Under the pieces are notes generated by a model. The model ran no database searches, was not told the origin of the DNA, and saw nothing but the letters and a program-made list of their open reading frames with translations. Shown in pieces: positions 60,197 to 64,000 of a stretch of DNA of 64,000 bases. The DNA comes from Pelagibacter sp047722505 (lineage in GTDB: Bacteria; Pseudomonadota; Alphaproteobacteria; Pelagibacterales; Pelagibacteraceae). The position numbers were made by a program, and so were the translations under genes. The DNA lies in contig NZ_CP159814.1 in the NCBI RefSeq assembly GCF_047722505.1, forward strand, positions 1,359,136-1,423,135, written 5' to 3'. The first letter of the stretch is position 1, and every line of letters starts with the position of its first letter.

Positions 60197-61765
60197 TTAA
60201 AATACTACTAGACCAAAAATTACAAGCAGTAATAAACCAACAATAGACTGATTTCTAAAGGCAGTCATTTCAGATCTCTTTTCATTTAAGGCGGTAAATG
60301 AATTTGAATTTTGGGGGATCTGTCCACTTGCTAAAAATGATAAAGCTTGATTGGCTTTATCCATAATCTCTGGAAAATCAGGCAATCTTTTAATTACTTC
60401 AGTGGTAGTTTTTAAACTTTCATTTAAGGTATTGATGGGATCTTTTGTTTCTCTTAACCAATTTTCTAAAACCGGTTTTGAAGTCTCCCATATATTGGTA
60501 TTAGGGTTAAGTTTTCTGGCCACCCCCTCAACAACTACCATTGTTTTTTGTAACATCAATAATTGTGGTTGTGTTTGCATATTAAATTTTTCAGTAACTT
60601 CAAAAAGCTGTTTTAATAATTTTCCCCCAGAAATATCTTTTACAGATTGCCCAAAGATTGGCTCACCAATAGATCTTAATGCTTGTGCTAAATCATTAAC
60701 GGGTACATCTTTAGGAACTAGACCAGCAACCAAATGTACTTCAGCAACTTTTTTGTAGTCTCTTTGAATAAATCCAAATAAAATTTCAGCTAAAAATCTT
60801 TTACTAAGGTTGTCTAATCTTCCCATTATACCAAAATCTATAGGAACAATTTGCCCATTATCATCGATAAATATATTTCCTTGATGCATATCAGCATGAA
60901 AAAAACCGTCTCTAACAGCATGTCTTAAAAAATGCTGAATAACATCGGAGGCTATCCTTTTAGTATCTATGTTCCTTTTTTGTAAATCTTCTGTTTCACG
61001 AATAGAAACACCATCAACCCAATCAAGTGTCATCACATTTTCGCTTGTAAAATTCCAATAAATAGCAGGAACTCTAAAACCTGCATCATTCTTAGTATTT
61101 TCAGCATATTCATTTGCAGCTGCTGCCTCAAATCTTAAATCCATTTCCAAATTAGTTATTTCTTTAAGAAGAAAGACAACTTCTACCAATTTTAATCTTT
61201 TTGTTTTTTTTATAAATGATTCAACCATAAAAGCAAAAAGCATCAAGGCATCTATTTCTTCATTAAAAACTTTTTTAATATCTGGTCTCAAAATTTTAAT
61301 AGCAACATCTTTTATGGTTCCATTGTCATTTATTTTTGCCTTATGAACCTGCGCTATCGAAGCAGCTGCAACTGGCTCACTTAAATCAATGATTGAATTG
61401 AAGGTGTCATCTCCTAGGTCTTTTTTAATTATTGCTTTTGCTTCAGATAAGGTAAAGGCTGGCAATCTATCTTGTAAACCTTCTAACTGTTTTGCTAAAT
61501 CATCCCCAATAATATCAGGTCTAGTAACTAGAAATTGTCCTAATTTAATAAATGTAGTTCCCATTGATTGTAGTGATTTAGAAAGTCTTGCACCTTCATT
61601 TTCGTTTAAATTAGTTTTGTTAGGCGCTGAAAAAGAAAATGAAAGTATTTGAAAGATAATCTTAATTCCCAATGGTGGTTTTTTAAATTTAGAAAGAATA
61701 GCCAATATGTCAGAACGAGCTAATTTTCTTCCCAATCTAAATAAAATAAATATTTTTTTTAACAT
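60197..61765 (-). CDS. ubiB: Ubiquinone biosynthesis kinase-like protein UbiB
   Basis: With the ATG at 61765 the product has 522 residues; a TTG four codons earlier is possible. It is an ABC1/ADCK atypical kinase: the KxGQ motif TFIKLGQFLVTRPD, AAASIAQVHKA in place of a glycine loop, DMHQGNIFIDD and VPIDFGIMGRL. A C-terminal membrane helix (SIVGLLLLVIFGLVVF) anchors it. It supports ubiquinone synthesis or distribution. The ATG overlaps the ubiE stop by one base. Confidence 0.95.
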   Translation of the reverse strand: MLKKIFILFRLGRKLARSDILAILSKFKKPPLGIKIIFQILSFSFSAPNKTNLNENEGARLSKSLQSMGTTFIKLGQFLVTRPDIIGDDLAKQLEGLQDRLPAFTLSEAKAIIKKDLGDDTFNSIIDLSEPVAAASIAQVHKAKINDNGTIKDVAIKILRPDIKKVFNEEIDALMLFAFMVESFIKKTKRLKLVEVVFLLKEITNLEMDLRFEAAAANEYAENTKNDAGFRVPAIYWNFTSENVMTLDWVDGVSIRETEDLQKRNIDTKRIASDVIQHFLRHAVRDGFFHADMHQGNIFIDDNGQIVPIDFGIMGRLDNLSKRFLAEILFGFIQRDYKKVAEVHLVAGLVPKDVPVNDLAQALRSIGEPIFGQSVKDISGGKLLKQLFEVTEKFNMQTQPQLLMLQKTMVVVEGVARKLNPNTNIWETSKPVLENWLRETKDPINTLNESLKTTTEVIKRLPDFPEIMDKANQALSFLASGQIPQNSNSFTALNEKRSEMTAFRNQSIVGLLLLVIFGLVVF

Positions 61766-62469
61766 TAGATTTTCCAACCTGAATGAATAGCTACAATTCC
61801 ACCTGATAAATTTCTATAACTACAGTTAATAAATCTATTTTTACTCATTAAATCGATTAACTCTTCTTGATTAATAAATTCTTCAATGCTTTTAATTAGA
61901 TATTCATAAGGTTCTTTTTGTCCAGCAATAGCTTTTCCAATCAAAGGAATAAGTTTAGAATAATTTTTATATATAAAGTCCAAATTAGAATTTTGAATTT
62001 TAGAAAATTCTAAACATAGATAACGACCTCCTGGTTTTAAAACTCTATAAGCTTCTGATAGGGCTTTGTTTAGGTCTTTAGTATTTCGTAGCCCAAAACT
62101 AATTGTGTAGTAATCACAAGAATTATCTTTAATAGGCAATTTTTCAGCTGGAGCTATTATCCAATTTATATTTTTATAAGTACTTAACTTTTCTTTGCCT
62201 TTACCAATCATTCCCTTATTTGGATCGACACAAAATATTTCTCCATTTTTATCAGTTGCATCTAAAAAAAGTTTACCAAGATCTCCAGTACCGCAGGCGA
62301 CATCAATTAAAGTTTTATTATTTGAAGGGTTCATCCAACTTAATAGATCTTTTTTCCAAATCCTATGAACTCCTAACGACATAAAGTCATTCATTAAATC
62401 ATACTTGTCATAGACATCATCAAAGACACTTTGGACAAGGCCTTTTTTATTTTGGAGATATTGTTGCAT
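61765..62469 (-). CDS. ubiE: Ubiquinone/menaquinone C-methyltransferase UbiE
   Basis: The 234-residue SAM methyltransferase has VFDDVYDKYDLMNDFMSLG, the SAM motif LIDVACGTGDLGKLF and the family block YYTISFGLRNTKDL with YRVLKPGGRYLCLEFS. It methylates the quinone ring. It is followed by ubiB and is divergent from mutM with 35 bases between, the standard alphaproteobacterial layout. Confidence 0.97.
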   Translation of the reverse strand: MQQYLQNKKGLVQSVFDDVYDKYDLMNDFMSLGVHRIWKKDLLSWMNPSNNKTLIDVACGTGDLGKLFLDATDKNGEIFCVDPNKGMIGKGKEKLSTYKNINWIIAPAEKLPIKDNSCDYYTISFGLRNTKDLNKALSEAYRVLKPGGRYLCLEFSKIQNSNLDFIYKNYSKLIPLIGKAIAGQKEPYEYLIKSIEEFINQEELIDLMSKNRFINCSYRNLSGGIVAIHSGWKI

Positions 62470-62504
62470 ATTAAATTTATTATTTATTGATAATATAGTC
62501 TCAA

Positions 62505-63368
62505 ATGCCAGAATTACCAGAAGTAGAAATAGTCAAACAATCGTTATCTAAAAAAATAGAGCATAAAAAAATCAAAAAAATAATAATTACGAATAGAAAC
62601 TTAAGGTTTAAAATTCCCCTAAAATTTGAAGAATTATTAAAAAATAAAATTATCAAAAGAGTAACTAGATTTTCAAAGTATTTAATCTTGAATTTTTACG
62701 ATGAATCTTTTTGTTTAATTCATTTGGGAATGTCTGGAACTGTTCATTTAATAAAAAAAAATAACATTAGTAAGTTTACCAATACTAGTTTTTATAACTC
62801 ACCAAGCCTCCCAAAGAAACATAACCATGTAGAAATTCATTTTGATGGTTTAAGGATTGTATACAATGACCCTAGAAGATTTGGTTTTTTTAAATTTATA
62901 GAAAATAAGAAGGAACTTGAAAAAAGATTTAGTCATTTAGGACCAGAACCTTTTTTTAAAACTTTCAACTTAGAATATTTAATTGGTTATTTTAAAAATA
63001 AAAAGAAGGATATAAAAAGTTTCTTATTAGATCAAAAATTTGTATCAGGAATTGGAAATATTTATGCTAGTGAAATTTTATTTTTATGCAAAATTAATCC
63101 AACTATCTATGCATCAAAGTTAACTAAGCAAGAGTGCAAAAAAATTATTACTTATTCAAAAAGTATACTTAATAGTGCTATAAAAAAAGGAGGCTCAAGT
63201 ATTCGAGATTTTAAAAACATCACTGGAAAAAGTGGAAACTTCCAAAAAGAATTTAGAGTTTATCAAAGAGAAAACCTAAGCTGCCTCAGAAGTAAATGTA
63301 ATGGTAAAATCCAAAAAATATTTATATCTAATAGATCAACTTTCTTTTGTAATACTTGCCAAAAATAG
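62505..63368 (+). CDS. mutM: Formamidopyrimidine-DNA glycosylase
   Basis: The 287-residue enzyme removes 8-oxoguanine. It begins with the diagnostic PELPEVEIV, whose Pro (position 2 before processing) is the catalytic nucleophile. HLGMSGTVHL and the ASEILFLCKINP region follow, and the C-terminal zinc finger has cysteines in CLRSKC and FFCNTC, with the recognition loop SNRSTFFC. The C-x4-C first half is common in alphaproteobacteria. Confidence 0.97.
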   Translation: MPELPEVEIVKQSLSKKIEHKKIKKIIITNRNLRFKIPLKFEELLKNKIIKRVTRFSKYLILNFYDESFCLIHLGMSGTVHLIKKNNISKFTNTSFYNSPSLPKKHNHVEIHFDGLRIVYNDPRRFGFFKFIENKKELEKRFSHLGPEPFFKTFNLEYLIGYFKNKKKDIKSFLLDQKFVSGIGNIYASEILFLCKINPTIYASKLTKQECKKIITYSKSILNSAIKKGGSSIRDFKNITGKSGNFQKEFRVYQRENLSCLRSKCNGKIQKIFISNRSTFFCNTCQK

Positions 63369-63380
63369 GGAATTATTCTA

Positions 63381-63409
63381 TTGACCAGTATAAATTCTCA
63401 AGCTATACC
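63381..63409 (+). promoter_or_regulatory. Promoter for rpsT
   Basis: TTGACC (63381-63386) and TATACC (63404-63409) are 17 bases apart in the 50-base mutM-rpsT spacer. That would start transcription near 63416, almost leaderless. TATAAA at 63389-63394 is an alternative -10. No ribosome-binding site precedes the rpsT ATG. Confidence 0.4.
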
Positions 63410-63418
63410 ACTGCGCTT

Positions 63419-63679
63419 ATGGCAAACACAAAATCAGCAATTAAAAGAATTAGAAAAATTGCTACGCAAACACTAGTTAATAAGGCTCGTAAGAGCAAGT
63501 TTAGAAATGCTATAAAAAAAATGAACCTTCTTCTTGAAGAAAAGAAAAAAGATGAAGCTCTAAAATTCTTGCCAAAGTTGAATTCTGAATTAATGAAAGT
63601 TGCAAAAACTGGGATTATAAAGAAAGCAAATGCCTCAAGAAATATTTCAAGAATAACAAAGAAAATCTCAGCTCTATAA
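63419..63679 (+). CDS. rpsT: 30S ribosomal protein S20
   Basis: The ATG at 63419 gives 86 residues starting MANTKSAIKRIRK, the canonical S20 N terminus; the frame continues upstream without a better start. The protein is lysine-rich with long helices and ends ASRNISRITKKISAL, as in the family. S20 binds the 5' and 3' minor domains of 16S rRNA. In many alphaproteobacteria dnaA follows rpsT; here the window ends first. Confidence 0.95.
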   Translation: MANTKSAIKRIRKIATQTLVNKARKSKFRNAIKKMNLLLEEKKKDEALKFLPKLNSELMKVAKTGIIKKANASRNISRITKKISAL

Positions 63680-64000
63680 TTGATTATATAAAGAGAATTT
63701 AAATTTCAACTAACAGTATTCACATCATACAAGAAATTCTATTTCTAGATTAACTACATATAGATTTAGTAAAATAATAAGAATTATAATTTATAAATCA
63801 TACACTCATAGATTTTAAATTTGTAAAACTTAATGGTTAAATTAATTGTTCAATTAAATAACACTGTGGCAAAAATAATTTCTAAGAGCGAAAACAGACC
63901 ACTTCGTTATTGTAATATTATAGCAGCATTTAAAAAATAATTATTCCCGTTAGGCATGATTCACCTATAGATTTAATTTATTTTTATTTTTACTAAATTA
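63680..64000. other. AT-rich gap after rpsT, possible dnaA upstream region
   Basis: About 320 bases without a strong gene. It holds a DnaA-box-like GTATTCACA (63716-63724, one mismatch to TTATNCACA) and a short frame at 63833-63940. No hairpin terminator for rpsT and no tRNA were seen. The remainder is A/T runs. The link with dnaA is inference from gene order in relatives. Confidence 0.4.
63833..63940 (+). CDS. Possible 35-residue small protein
   Basis: An ATG at 63833 opens a 35-codon frame that ends in TAA at 63938-63940 (start MVKLIVQLNNTVAKI, later KSENRPLRYCNI). The stretch is a little richer in G and C than the flanking gap, which is why I list it. There is no clear ribosome-binding site and I do not recognise the sequence. 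It may be chance. Confidence 0.25.
   Translation: MVKLIVQLNNTVAKIISKSENRPLRYCNIIAAFKK

Noticed and set aside
60992..61007. Possible second parS (TGTTTCACG followed by AATAGAAACA)
   Set aside because: Only one half-site is intact; three extra bases break the 16-bp palindrome, and it lies within ubiB.
1..64000. tRNA/rRNA genes, CRISPR arrays, insertion sequences, prophage
   Set aside because: I saw no cloverleaf, no regularly spaced repeat, no transposase or integrase, and no phage gene; coding density leaves little space for them.

Overview
The window looks like a chromosomal segment of a SAR11 alphaproteobacterium (Pelagibacterales, 'Candidatus Pelagibacter'-like). The DNA is very AT-rich, genes are compact, spacers are a few bases or negative, and there is no insertion sequence, prophage, CRISPR array, tRNA or rRNA. 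Gene order follows alphaproteobacterial blocks: maf-ppsR/hemE-hemH-hemJ-rho; mnmE-mnmG-rsmG-parA-parB-holA-lptE-leuS; grpE-dnaK-dnaJ-dapB-nth; lpoA/rsmI/dolP; tsaB-fur-miaB-phoH-ybeY-lnt-metK; nusA-infB-rbfA-rpsO-pnp; irr/fabA-fabB-fabI; dut-coaBC-ubiB-ubiE/mutM-rpsT. Species assignment is inference from content and style; no search was run.

Layout. 1-5.0 kb: a partial maf and ppsR leave leftward and the haem genes plus rho leave rightward from an AT-rich gap next to hemE, the place where oriC lies in Caulobacter and Rickettsia. 5.0-7.9 kb: a three-gene surface-glycan-type insertion (TPR-sulfotransferase, GT47-like glycosyltransferase, small helical protein) between rho and mnmE. 7.9-13.7 kb: tRNA-modification and chromosome-partitioning genes, with a parS site inside rsmG and a gap before mnmG that holds a 13-bp perfect inverted repeat. 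13.7-18.3 kb: leftward holA, lptE, leuS and a DUF3576 lipoprotein. 18.3-21.8 kb: a major porin with a strong terminator, a divergent ThiE-like/YggS pair and a divergent L,D-transpeptidase/winged-helix pair. 21.8-28.0 kb: a leftward chaperone/dapB/nth/sugar-kinase run.

28-38.9 kb: nucleotide sanitation, envelope (LpoA-like, DolP-like, MurJ, Bax-like, polysaccharide deacetylase), rRNA methylation, malic enzyme, trpS and Nfu. 38.8-51.7 kb: a long rightward run from a miniature tsaB through metK, then the nusA-pnp translation/RNA operon without rimP, ylxR or truB. 51.8-54.3 kb: leftward type II fatty-acid synthesis genes. 54.4-57.3 kb: irr, then rubrerythrin, an Fe-S oxidoreductase and DUF3501; matching inverted repeats in the irr and rubrerythrin promoters suggest an iron-controlled peroxide-defence unit. 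57.3-62.5 kb: a leftward SH3, ThiF/MoeB, dut, coaBC, ubiB, ubiE run. 62.5-64 kb: mutM, rpsT and an AT-rich gap of about 320 bases where dnaA would usually follow.

The parts I consider most worth a second look are the two origin-type gaps, the parS site, the Irr-type operators with the rubrerythrin/Fe-S/DUF3501 module, the terminator-like hairpin in the nusA leader, the half-size TsaB, the atypical cysteine spacing of Nth, and a sulfotransferase in a lineage reported to lack assimilatory sulfate reduction.
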